From: Actinoplanes oryzae
Lineage (GTDB): Bacteria > Actinomycetota > Actinomycetes > Mycobacteriales > Micromonosporaceae
Direction: 5' to 3'
DNA: 44,402 nucleotides
Assembly (NCBI RefSeq): GCF_030757795.1
Contig: NZ_JAUQWH010000065.1
Span: forward strand, 1-44,402
In this document: piece by piece, positions 24,589 to 31,548 of the stretch
How the letters are laid out: each line of letters opens with the position of its first letter
How positions within the stretch are numbered: the stretch's first letter is position 1
Notes under the pieces: model-generated
Databases searched by the model: none
What the model was told of the DNA's origin: nothing
What the model saw: the letters and a program-made list of their open reading frames with translations, nothing else
Made by a program: the position numbers and the translations under genes

Positions 24589-24947
24589 CACGCCGTCGGA
24601 GGGTTGTCGGAGCGTTCTGAGGTAGCGGCCTCGACGGAGGGGTAGATCGGGAAGACCTGGTCCAGCGCGGTGATCCGGAAGATCTTCAACAGCGGCTCCT
24701 TGGCGCAGACCAGCCCGAACGTGCCACCGGCGGCGCGGAGGCGCTTGAGCGCACCGACCAGCACCCCGAGCCCCGTCGAGTCGAGGAAGTCGACCTTGGC
24801 CAGGTCCACCACCACATTGCGGGCACCACCGTCGACCAATTCGACGAGCCGCTCCCGCAGCCGTGGTGCGGTGTAGACGTCCACTTCACCGCCGACGTCG
24901 AGCACCGTGTGCTCGCCGACGGTACGGGTCGTCAGAGACAGCTCCAT
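24588..24947 (-). CDS. bldG: Anti-anti-sigma factor BldG
   Basis: A 119-residue STAS protein that closely resembles Streptomyces BldG as I remember it. The opening is M-E-L-S-L-T-T-R-T-V-G, followed by G-G-E-V-D-V-Y-T-A-P-R-L-R. The phospho-acceptor loop D-F-L-D-S-T-G-L-G-V-L-V places the serine at residue 57, the same number as the BldG phosphoserine. L-L-K-I-F-R-I-T ends the core. In Streptomyces, BldG controls morphological differentiation and antibiotic production by partner switching. ATG 24947 follows GGGAGGAGGAC. It is divergent from the helicase gene and co-transcribed with the anti-sigma partner. Confidence 0.93.
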   Translation of the reverse strand: MELSLTTRTVGEHTVLDVGGEVDVYTAPRLRERLVELVDGGARNVVVDLAKVDFLDSTGLGVLVGALKRLRAAGGTFGLVCAKEPLLKIFRITALDQVFPIYPSVEAATSERSDNPPTA

Positions 24948-24999
24948 CGGTCCTCCTCCCTCCGGACAAGCCTGCAGGCAGCCGATCCCCCGAGCGAAT

Positions 25000-27966
25000 C
25001 TAACCACCGTCCGTCTTCCCCGGCGCGTGGCACCCACCGTCGTACCCGTTTGGGGTTGGCGTCATACCGGTGTCAGAGTGCAGGACGTGACAACGACAGC
25101 CCGGGGTGTGCCCGCAGCCCGGCAGCCGCTGGGCGCGCTCGGCCCGGCCGAGTTGCTGCACCGGCTGCGCGCGGGCCGGACCAGCGCGGACGAGTCGCCG
25201 ATCACCCATGTCGAGCACGTCGAGGCGCGCGTGGGACGCCCCGTGCCCTGGCCCTCGTGGGCTCCCGGAGAGCTGCGGGAGGCCTACGGCTTCGAGCCCT
25301 GGGCGCATCAGGCGGCCGCCGCGACCCTCGCCCACGAGGGCAAACATGTGGTGATTGCCACCGGCACGGCGTCGGGCAAGTCGCTCGCCTACCAATTGCC
25401 CGCGCTCAGCCGCCAGCTCGCCGACCCCCGGGCGACCGTCCTCTACATCTCCCCGACCAAGGCGCTCGCGGCGGACCAGTTGCGCTCGCTGCAACGCCTG
25501 GGCCTCGATGGCGTACGCCCGGCGACCTACGACGGCGATACCCCGCGCGAGGAGCGCGAGTGGATCCGGCAGCACTCCCGCTTCGTGCTGACGAACCCGG
25601 ACATGGTGCACCACGGCATGCTGCCGAGTCACCAGAAGTGGGCCGTCTTCCTGCGTCACCTGGCCTACGTGGTGGTCGACGAGTGCCACGCCTACCGCGG
25701 CGTCTTCGGCTCCCACGTCGCGCACGTGCTGCGTCGCCTGCGCCGGATGGCGGCCCGTTACCACGGCAACCCCACCTTCGTCCTCGCCTCGGCCACCTCC
25801 GGCGACCCGGCCGGCGCCGCCTCCCGCCTGACCGGGCTGCCCGTGACCGCGGTGACCGACGACGCGTCGCCCCGGGGCGCGGTGACCTTCGCCCTGTGGG
25901 AGCCGCCTTTGCTGCCCGCGGAGGACCCCGAGCTGCCGCCGACCCGCCGCTCCGCCCTCAGCGAGACCGCCGACCTGCTGACCGACGCGGTGGTGGCCGG
26001 CACCCGCACGCTCGCCTTCGTCCGCTCCCGCCGCGGCGCCGAGGTCGTCGCCTCGATGACCCGCCACCAGCTGGACGAGGCGGTCCCGGGCCTGGGCAGC
26101 CGCGTCGCCGCCTACCGCGCGGGCTACCTCAAGGAGGACCGGCGGGCCATCGAGCGTGCCCTGCTCACCGGCGACCTGCTGGCCCTGGCCTCCACGAACG
26201 CCCTCGAGCTGGGCGTCGACCTGGCCGGCCTCGACGCGGTGCTCATCTGCGGCTATCCCGGCACCCGGGCCTCCCTGTGGCAGCAGGCGGGCCGGGCCGG
26301 GCGCGCCGGCGGCGAGGCGCTCGCCGTGCTGGTGGCCCGCGACGACCCGCTGGACACCTATCTCGTGCACCATCCCGAGGCGCTCTTCGGCCGGGGCGTC
26401 GAGGCGACGGTGCTGGACCCCGCCAACCCCTACGTCCTCGGGCCCCAGCTGTGCTGCGCAGCCGCCGAGGCCCCGCTCCGCCCCGCCGACCTCGAGCTCT
26501 TCGGCGGCGCCACGGCCCAGGCCGCGGTCGACGGGCTGGTCGCCTCGGGAGCCCTGCGCAAGCGCCCCACCGGCTGGTACTGGACGCACCAGGGCCGCCC
26601 CGACGTCGACCTGCGCGGCACGGGCGGCGCCCCGGTCGCCGTCGTCGAGTCCGCCACGGGCCGCCTGCTGGGCACGGTCGACCCCGGCTCCTCCCACGTC
26701 ATGCTGCACACCGGCGCGGTCTACCTGCACCAGGGCGCCACCTATCTGGTGGACGACCTGGACCTCGAGGACGCGGTGGCGCTCGTCCACGCCGCGGACC
26801 CCGACTGGTCCACCCACGCCCGCGACGTCACGGACGTCTCCGTCGTCGCCGTCCGCGAGCGCCTCGACACCGGCCCGGTCAGCCTCTTCCTGGGCGACGT
26901 CGACGTCACCAGCCAGGTGGTCTCCTACCAGCGCCGGCGCCTGCGCACCGGCGAGGTGATCGACACCCACCAGCTCGACCTCCCGGCCCGCCAGCTCCGC
27001 ACGGTCGCCGTCTGGTGGACCATCAGCCCCGGCGCCCTGCTGGCAGCCGGGGTCGAGCCCGCGGACGTCCCCGGCGCCCTGCATGCCGCCGAGCACGCCG
27101 CCATCGGCCTGCTGCCGCTCATGGCCACCTGTGACCGCTGGGACATCGGCGGCCTGTCCACAGCCGACCATCAGGACACCGACAGCCCGACGATCTTCGT
27201 CTACGACGGCCACCCCGGCGGGGCCGGCTTCGCCGAGCGGGCCCACGCCACGGCCCGCGCCTGGCTCGGCGCCACCCGTGAAGCCATCGCCACGTGCGTC
27301 TGCGACGCGGGCTGCCCGTCGTGCGTCCAGTCGCCGAAGTGCGGCAACGGCAACAACCCCCTGGACAAGGCCAAGGCGATCCACGTCCTGGACATCGTCC
27401 TCGCCCACCTCCCGCAGAGTCCCTGACCCGGCGCCGCCCTCCGCCACGGCGCCCGGAAACGTCACCGGACGGCCGGCAGCCGGCTGCGGCCCGGTACCCG
27501 GCGGAGTCACCGGGCCGGCTCGTGCCACCGCCCCGGCGCGACCGGTGTAGCCGGGCAGCTCGAGGTCCGTCTCGGCCGTGACCGTCAGCTCCCGGCCGTC
27601 GAGGGAGCAGCGCACCAGGCGGCCACCGTTCGCGGCGACCAGCTCGGCGGCGCGCGCACAGGCGGCGGGCTCGCCCTCGATCGCCCGGGCCGCCCCGGCG
27701 AGCGCTCCGAGGTCGGCCGCCGTGCGAGCCTCGTGCCGTGCCACCCGGGCGGCGCCGACGGCCGCTCCCGCCATGCCCGCGAACACCATGACCAGCCCCA
27801 CCGCGAGCACCATGATCGTCGCCGACCCCCGGTCCCGGTCCCACGCTGCCTCCCGCCGTGCCGCCTCTTGCCACGCCACCTCCCGCCGCGCCGTCTCCCG
27901 GCCGGTCGGCCCCGACAGCGCCGGCTGCGGCTGCGGCTGCGGCTGGTCTTGTTCCGGGCTGGTCAC
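25000..27966 (-). CDS. TadE-like protein of the helicase/secretion neighbourhood; stop codon lost, frame open for 988 codons
   Basis: The first about 160 residues are real TadE-like sequence. A basic N-terminus is followed by R-G-S-A-T-I-M-V-L-A-V-G-L-V-M-V-F and A-G-A-A-V-G-A-A-R-V-A-R-H-E-A-R-T-A-A-D-L. A domain ends in A-V-A-R-A-G-P-V. Family members, small pilin-like proteins beside the DECH helicase, stop right there at roughly 110-150 residues. Here no stop follows, and the frame continues antisense through the entire helicase gene to 25000. The extra about 830 residues are Gly/Ala/Arg/Val/Asp-rich and look like a mirror of the helicase codons. Whether they are translated is unknown. 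The ATG overlaps the upstream TadE stop by four bases. Confidence 0.55.
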   Translation of the reverse strand: MTSPEQDQPQPQPQPALSGPTGRETARREVAWQEAARREAAWDRDRGSATIMVLAVGLVMVFAGMAGAAVGAARVARHEARTAADLGALAGAARAIEGEPAACARAAELVAANGGRLVRCSLDGRELTVTAETDLELPGYTGRAGAVARAGPVTPPGTGPQPAAGRPVTFPGAVAEGGAGSGTLREVGEDDVQDVDRLGLVQGVVAVAALRRLDARRAARVADARGDGFTGGAEPGAGRGVGPLGEAGPAGVAVVDEDRRAVGVLMVGCGQAADVPAVTGGHERQQADGGVLGGMQGAGDVRGLDPGCQQGAGADGPPDGDRAELAGREVELVGVDHLAGAQAPALVGDHLAGDVDVAQEEADRAGVEALADGDDGDVRDVAGVGGPVGVRGVDERHRVLEVQVVHQIGGALVQVDRAGVQHDVGGAGVDRAQQAARGGLDDGDRGAARAAQVDVGAALVRPVPAGGALAQGSRGDQPVDRGLGRGAAEELEVGGAERGLGGCAAQLGPEDVGVGGVQHRRLDAPAEERLGMVHEIGVQRVVAGHQHGERLAAGAPGPARLLPQGGPGAGIAADEHRVEAGQVDAQLEGVRGGQGQQVAGEQGTLDGPPVLLEVARAVGGDAAAQARDRLVQLVAGHRGDDLGAAAGADEGERAGAGHHRVGQQVGGLAEGGAAGRRQLGVLRGQQRRLPQGEGHRAPGRRVVGHRGHGQPGQAGGGAGRVAGGGRGEDEGGVAVVTGRHPAQATQHVRDVGAEDAAVGVALVDHHVGQVTQEDGPLLVTRQHAVVHHVRVRQHEAGVLPDPLALLARGIAVVGRRAYAIEAQALQRAQLVRRERLGRGDVEDGRPGVGELAAERGQLVGERLARRRAGGNHHMFALVGEGRGGRLMRPGLEAVGLPQLSGSPRGPGHGASHARLDVLDMGDRRLVRAGPARAQPVQQLGRAERAQRLPGCGHTPGCRCHVLHSDTGMTPTPNGYDGGCHAPGKTDGG
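25078..27426 (+). CDS. DECH-box helicase with C-terminal Cys cluster (MrfA/DUF1998 type)
   Basis: A 782-residue superfamily-2 helicase. Motif I is T-G-T-A-S-G-K-S (about 94-101), motif II is V-V-D-E-C-H-A-Y (DECH at about 201-204) and motif III is S-A-T-S. Later motifs include F-V-R-S-R-R and Q-Q-A-G-R-A-G-R. The C-terminal MZB/DUF1998 part ends with four cysteines in C-V-C-D-A-G-C-P-S-C and P-K-C-G-N-G-N (about 741-757), a metal site. Relatives such as YprA/MrfA work in DNA repair. It adjoins the tad operon in most actinobacteria. No ribosome site is visible, so GTG 25078 or 25087 could be the start. Confidence 0.92.
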   Translation: MQDVTTTARGVPAARQPLGALGPAELLHRLRAGRTSADESPITHVEHVEARVGRPVPWPSWAPGELREAYGFEPWAHQAAAATLAHEGKHVVIATGTASGKSLAYQLPALSRQLADPRATVLYISPTKALAADQLRSLQRLGLDGVRPATYDGDTPREEREWIRQHSRFVLTNPDMVHHGMLPSHQKWAVFLRHLAYVVVDECHAYRGVFGSHVAHVLRRLRRMAARYHGNPTFVLASATSGDPAGAASRLTGLPVTAVTDDASPRGAVTFALWEPPLLPAEDPELPPTRRSALSETADLLTDAVVAGTRTLAFVRSRRGAEVVASMTRHQLDEAVPGLGSRVAAYRAGYLKEDRRAIERALLTGDLLALASTNALELGVDLAGLDAVLICGYPGTRASLWQQAGRAGRAGGEALAVLVARDDPLDTYLVHHPEALFGRGVEATVLDPANPYVLGPQLCCAAAEAPLRPADLELFGGATAQAAVDGLVASGALRKRPTGWYWTHQGRPDVDLRGTGGAPVAVVESATGRLLGTVDPGSSHVMLHTGAVYLHQGATYLVDDLDLEDAVALVHAADPDWSTHARDVTDVSVVAVRERLDTGPVSLFLGDVDVTSQVVSYQRRRLRTGEVIDTHQLDLPARQLRTVAVWWTISPGALLAAGVEPADVPGALHAAEHAAIGLLPLMATCDRWDIGGLSTADHQDTDSPTIFVYDGHPGGAGFAERAHATARAWLGATREAIATCVCDAGCPSCVQSPKCGNGNNPLDKAKAIHVLDIVLAHLPQSP

Positions 27967-28331
27967 GGCAGTGCTCCCGGCTCCCGGGCGGCCACGGCAC
28001 GCCCCTCGACGGTGAGCTGCGGAAGCATGTCGCCGAGCAGCGGGACCGGAGCTCGCACGACAACGGCCACAGTGCCCTGCTCCACCGAGCTCGTCACCTC
28101 GATCCGCGCCCCGTCGGCAGCGATGCCGGCGGCGGCCTTGGCACCGGGGCCGCCGCGAGCCTCGATGAGGGCGCCTTCCCGGGCCGCGTCGGCGCAGCGG
28201 CCCTGGGCGACGACGGCGCAGACGGCGGTGAGCCCCGCGAGCAGGAGCAGCATGAGCGCCGGCAGCCCGGCGGCGAGCTCCACCGTGTAGGACCCCTGGT
28301 CGCCCGGCGCGGGCTGCCGGCGCGCGATCAA
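27963..28331 (-). CDS. TadE-family pilus assembly protein
   Basis: A 122-residue TadE-type minor pilin. A short basic N-terminus leads to G-S-Y-T-V-E-L-A-A-G-L-P-A-L-M-L-L-L-L-A-G-L, the hydrophobic helix with the conserved Glu of class III pilin-like sequences. A small extracytoplasmic domain follows. The start is a TTG that overlaps the DUF4244 stop (TTGA). Overlaps on both sides place it firmly in the tad operon. Confidence 0.85.
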   Translation of the reverse strand: MIARRQPAPGDQGSYTVELAAGLPALMLLLLAGLTAVCAVVAQGRCADAAREGALIEARGGPGAKAAAGIAADGARIEVTSSVEQGTVAVVVRAPVPLLGDMLPQLTVEGRAVAAREPGALP

Positions 28332-28507
28332 TGCAGGGCCTCGCTGATCAGCTTGGTGAGCTGCGTGGCGATGGACGTGCTCTGGACGACTTTCAGCAGC
28401 ACGGCAGCGAACGCGGCTGCCGCCATGGCGCCCACCGCGTATTCCACCGTGTGCGACCCGTCATCGGCCCCACGCGGGCCGACCAGCTGAGCGATCAATC
28501 GGTGCAC
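28328..28507 (-). CDS. DUF4244 protein, Flp pilin-like
   Basis: A 59-residue pilin-sized protein. The GTG at 28507 is chosen because GAGGAG lies nine bases upstream. After a short charged leader, D-D-G-S-H-T-V-E-Y-A-V-G-A-M-A-A-A-A-F carries the glycine, the conserved Glu five residues on, and a hydrophobic helix. This is the pattern that the Tad prepilin peptidase cuts in Flp pilins. A longer frame to 29362 is mostly antisense of other genes. It is probably the major pilin. The only sizeable gap in the operon (119 bp with a hairpin) lies just upstream, consistent with separate dosage control. Confidence 0.85.
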   Translation of the reverse strand: MHRLIAQLVGPRGADDGSHTVEYAVGAMAAAAFAAVLLKVVQSTSIATQLTKLISEALH

Positions 28508-28547
28508 GAAGAGTTGCTCCTCACTTCTCTCGCACGCCACCGCGAAC

Positions 28548-28616
28548 GGCGACGTTTTTCGGGTGTCGCCTTTGGCCGGCGACGTTCTTTCGGGCGCCGC
28601 CGGGGACGGCGACACC
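28548..28616 (-). promoter_or_regulatory. Hairpin and direct repeat between tadC and the pilin gene
   Basis: GGTGTCGCC (28562-28570) can pair with GGCGACACC (28608-28616). Within and beside it, GGCGACGTT(T/C)TTTCGGG occurs twice (28548 and 28578). The element fills the only sizeable gap inside the tad operon. It could attenuate or stabilise the mRNA so that pilin is made in a different amount from the machinery. Confidence 0.4.
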
Positions 28617-28626
28617 TGGTGCTGGC

Positions 28627-29217
28627 TCACATCACGTCGCCGAGGACGGCGACCACGACCGGGACGAGCCCGGTGAGCAGAAAGGCGGGCAGGAAACACA
28701 GACCAAGCGGCAGCACGATGAGCACCCCGGCGCGCCGGGCGGACGCCTCCGCGGCGATCGCCCTGTCGGCGCGGAACTCGCCGGCCAGCCGCGTCAGCGC
28801 CCCGGCCAGCGCCGCCCCGCTGGCACTCGACCGCACCGCCGCCGCGATGAGCCGGTCGGCACCGCCCAGCGCGGCGAGGTGGGCCCACGCCTCCGGAGGA
28901 TCGGCGCCGAGCCGCAGGGATCGGGCCACCCGGTCGAGCCGGTCGCTCAGCGGCCCGGACAGGGCCTCGGCCACGGCGGCCACCGCCCGCTCCACCGGGG
29001 CACCGGCCCGCAACGCGGCAGCCAGCAGCTCGGCCGCGAGCGGAAGGTCGGCCTCGGCCTGCTCGCGCGCCGCCCGCACGGCTGCGGGCTCCTGCCGGCG
29101 CAGGAAGCGCTCGGTCCCGTACGCCACCAGAGCGCCCAGCGCGATCCCCCACCACCGCCCCGAATACCAGGCGACGGCGGCCCCGCACAGCAGCGACACC
29201 ACCAGCCGGTGCCTCAT
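28627..29217 (-). CDS. tadC: TadC-like type II secretion F-family membrane protein
   Basis: A 196-residue inner-membrane component of the Tad pilus machine. An N-terminal hydrophobic hairpin (L-L-C-G-A-A-V-A-W and W-G-I-A-L-G-A-L-V) precedes the T2SSF cytoplasmic domain, with L-P-L-A-A-E-L-L-A-A-A-L-R-A-G and A-R-S-L-R-L-G. It ends in a hydrophobic helix P-L-G-L-C-F-L-P-A-F-L-L. It is shorter than proteobacterial TadC, as usual in actinobacteria. ATG 29217 overlaps the stop of the 68-residue gene by four bases. Confidence 0.87.
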   Translation of the reverse strand: MRHRLVVSLLCGAAVAWYSGRWWGIALGALVAYGTERFLRRQEPAAVRAAREQAEADLPLAAELLAAALRAGAPVERAVAAVAEALSGPLSDRLDRVARSLRLGADPPEAWAHLAALGGADRLIAAAVRSSASGAALAGALTRLAGEFRADRAIAAEASARRAGVLIVLPLGLCFLPAFLLTGLVPVVVAVLGDVM

Positions 29218-29420
29218 GCCGCCCGCCCCAGATCGTCGCGCGGCTGGGCGTGACCCGCGTCGGGCCGGCCAACGGTCCGTGCCAGCACGCACCCGGGAGG
29301 GACATCTCCCTCGTCGCCCCGCGCGAACAGCGCCGCCACACAGCACAGCCGGAACGGCACACGCACCGGTCCGCCGCCCGTGGCCGAGATCGCCACGGCC
29401 CCGCACGGATGCTCGATCAT
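29214..29420 (-). CDS. Small unknown protein inside the tad operon
   Basis: A 68-residue open frame that fits exactly between tadB and tadC. Its ATG overlaps the tadB stop (ATGA at 29420-29417) and its stop overlaps the tadC ATG (29217-29214). The perfect coupling on both sides argues that it is translated. It has no recognised domain. The middle V-R-V-P-F-R-L-C-C-V-A-A-L-F-A is weakly hydrophobic, with a polar C-terminus. It could be a coupling leader, a small assembly factor or a chance frame. Confidence 0.55.
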   Translation of the reverse strand: MIEHPCGAVAISATGGGPVRVPFRLCCVAALFARGDEGDVPPGCVLARTVGRPDAGHAQPRDDLGRAA

Positions 29421-30283
29421 CGGGCCACCTCCCCGCCTGTGCCCCCGGCGAACCCGAGGCCTGTGGCATCAGCCAGCCGGAGGCCTGTGGAGTCGGCCAG
29501 CTGGAGGCCTGTGGAGTCGGCCGGCTGGAGGCCTGCGGCGCCGGCGAGCCGGAAGGCGCTCGTGGACGCCTCCCGCCCGTGGGCGATGTGGTTGGACCAG
29601 AGCAGACCGGTCACGTGCAGAGCCGCCGCGGTCAGCGCGCACGCCGCACCGACGGGCGTCCGCAGCAGAACGTGGACAGGGTCGGTCCCGAAGGCGCGAC
29701 CGAGCCCCAGGCCGCCGAGGGGCATCACTCCGAGCAGCAGCGCCGTGACCCGCGCGCCGGCGGCCTCGGCCTGGGCCGCGGCCTGCGCCCGCCGGGCAGC
29801 CCGGGCGTCGGCCTCGACCCGGTCGAGCAGGTCGGCAGCCGGGGCCCCGGTGCGCTCGGCCAGGTGCTGCACGGCACCGAGAACGGCGCCGAGGCGGCTC
29901 GCGCCCACCACCCCGCCGGGGCTGGGCAGGGTGGCCCCGGCGCGCAGGTCGGCGGCGAGGGAGCTGAGTGCGTCGAGCTCGGCAAGCTGCTGCCGGGCCG
30001 CGCGGCGCCGCCGGAGGGCCAGGGTCGCGAAGTGCGCGCCCACCGCCGCATAGATCCCGGCCACGACGGCGGCCATCGGACCGCCCGTCGCCGCGGCCGG
30101 AGCCGCGGACGCCAGCGACGCGAGGACGGGGAAGCCCTTGGGCGCGCGCACGAGCAGCTGCTCGAGCTCCGGCCGCCGCCGGGGCGCCCGCGAGCGGGGA
30201 CCGAGCCGACGCAGCCCGGACGGTGCCGGCCAGGCCACGACTCCCGCGGCGAGCAGCATCAGGACAGCGGCGAGGAGGGTCAC
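29417..30283 (-). CDS. tadB: TadB-like type II secretion F-family membrane protein
   Basis: A 288-residue membrane protein. It starts at a GTG overlapping the tadA stop (GTGA) with a membrane helix V-T-L-L-A-A-V-L-M-L-L-A-A-G. Further helices lie at about 72-90, 195-215 and 225-245. The T2SSF domain between them shows L-S-S-L-A-A-D-L-R-A-G-A-T-L and G-A-P-A-A-D-L-L-D-R-V-E. With TadC it forms the platform on which the TadA ATPase works. The C-terminus carries four eight-residue repeats of the type L-x-L-A-D-S-T-G, which I do not know from other TadB proteins. Confidence 0.85.
   Translation of the reverse strand: MTLLAAVLMLLAAGVVAWPAPSGLRRLGPRSRAPRRRPELEQLLVRAPKGFPVLASLASAAPAAATGGPMAAVVAGIYAAVGAHFATLALRRRRAARQQLAELDALSSLAADLRAGATLPSPGGVVGASRLGAVLGAVQHLAERTGAPAADLLDRVEADARAARRAQAAAQAEAAGARVTALLLGVMPLGGLGLGRAFGTDPVHVLLRTPVGAACALTAAALHVTGLLWSNHIAHGREASTSAFRLAGAAGLQPADSTGLQLADSTGLRLADATGLGFAGGTGGEVAR
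29446..29541 (-). repeat. 24-bp coding repeat in the TadB tail
   Basis: Four 24-bp units near the 3' end of tadB encode L-Q-P-A-D-S-T-G, L-Q-L-A-D-S-T-G, L-R-L-A-D-A-T-G and a diverged L-G-F-A-G-G-T-G. The two most alike share the plus-strand block GGAGGCCTGTGGAGTCGGCC. Confidence 0.7.
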
Positions 30284-31548
30284 GACCGGCCGCCCAGCAC
30301 GGCCGGCACGGCGACGCCGCGCTCGGTGAGGAGCCGGACCAGCGTGGCGGATCCGGGCCCGGTGCCGCGGCCGCGCTGCCAGGCGGGCACGACGGTGACG
30401 AACCGCTCCTCGCCGGTTGCCAGCAGCACGCCGATCGAATCCAGATGGCGGCCCTGGTCGGTGCGGCGGAGCTGGAGGACGACCTGCAGCGCGGCGGCGA
30501 CCTGCGCGTGGACGGCGGCCCGGGGCAGCCCGCCGAGCATGCCCAGCGCCTCCAGCCGGGCCGGGACGTCCGCCGGCGCATTGGCGTGGAGGGTGCCCGC
30601 ACCGCCCTCGTGGCCGGTGTTGAGCGCGCCGAGCAGGTCGACGATCTCCGCGCCCCGGCACTCCCCGATCACCAGGCGGTCGGGGCGCATGCGGAGGGCC
30701 TGACGCACCAGGTCGGTGAGGCCGACCGCGCCGGCGCCCTCGACGTTCGCGGTGCGTGCCTGCAGGGTGATCGCGTGTGGGTGCACCGGCCGCAGCTCCG
30801 CAGCGTCCTCCACCAGCACGATGCGCTCGGTCGGCGGGACGAGGCCGAGCAGGGTGGCCAGCAGCGTCGTCTTGCCCGACCCGGTGCCCCCGGTGACCAG
30901 ATAGGCCAGCCGCGCCGCGACCAGCGCCTCGAGCACCGGGGCGAGGGCGGGCGGCACCGTGCCCTGGGCGACCAGGTCGTCGAGGCCGAACGGCCGCTGC
31001 CGGAACGTCCGCAGCGACAGGTAGGGCCCCGCGGTGGCCACCGGAGGCAGGACGGCGTGCAGCCTGGTGCCGTCGGCCAGCCGCGCGTCCGCGAACGGCT
31101 GCCCCTCGTCGAGCCGCCGCCCGCACGCCGCGACCAGGCGCTGCGCCAGGCGGCGGACGTCGTCGGGAGCACCGATCCGCACGGCCGCGCGCTGCAGGCC
31201 GTGGCCCCGGTCGACCCACACCTGGTCGGCGTTGACCAGGACGTCGGTGACCTGGGGGTCGGCGAGCAGGGGCGCGAGCGGGCCGGCACCGACGAGCTGG
31301 TCCCGCACCCGGCCGGCGAGGCTGAGCACGGTAGTGTCGCCCAGCACCGCGGCGTCGGCCTCCTGCCGCACGGCGGTGACGAAGGCGGCCGGGGTCGCCT
31401 CCCCGTGCTCCTCGGCGATGTGGCGACGGACCCGCTCGGCCAGGGAGGGCATCCGCATGGTCACGGCGGCCGGGCCACCCTCGGCGCCGCCGTCGGACGA
31501 GTGCCGCGGCCGGGCAGTCGTCCGCCCACGCCGGCTCGGGGCGGTCAT
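30280..31548 (-). CDS. tadA: TadA secretion ATPase
   Basis: A 422-residue secretion ATPase (CpaF/TadA type) that powers Flp pilus assembly. It has Walker A G-G-T-G-S-G-K-T (220-227), the acidic V-L-V-E-D-A-A-E-L box, Walker B-type R-P-D-R-L-V-I-G-E-C-R-G and the His box G-T-L-H-A-N. The N-terminal domain holds D-V-L-V-N-A-D-Q-V-W-V-D-R. Its ATG overlaps the ssd stop by four bases. It is the TadA-like ATPase of the actinobacterial tad locus. Confidence 0.93.
   Translation of the reverse strand: MTAPSRRGRTTARPRHSSDGGAEGGPAAVTMRMPSLAERVRRHIAEEHGEATPAAFVTAVRQEADAAVLGDTTVLSLAGRVRDQLVGAGPLAPLLADPQVTDVLVNADQVWVDRGHGLQRAAVRIGAPDDVRRLAQRLVAACGRRLDEGQPFADARLADGTRLHAVLPPVATAGPYLSLRTFRQRPFGLDDLVAQGTVPPALAPVLEALVAARLAYLVTGGTGSGKTTLLATLLGLVPPTERIVLVEDAAELRPVHPHAITLQARTANVEGAGAVGLTDLVRQALRMRPDRLVIGECRGAEIVDLLGALNTGHEGGAGTLHANAPADVPARLEALGMLGGLPRAAVHAQVAAALQVVLQLRRTDQGRHLDSIGVLLATGEERFVTVVPAWQRGRGTGPGSATLVRLLTERGVAVPAVLGGRS

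Noticed and set aside
28328..29362. Long 344-codon version of the DUF4244 pilin-like protein
   Set aside because: The extension lies out of frame over tadC; the GTG at 28507 has a good ribosome site and gives the normal pilin size.
29417..31219. Full 600-codon frame for TadB
   Set aside because: The first 312 codons are out of frame over tadA; the GTG at 30283, overlapping the tadA stop, is the sensible start.
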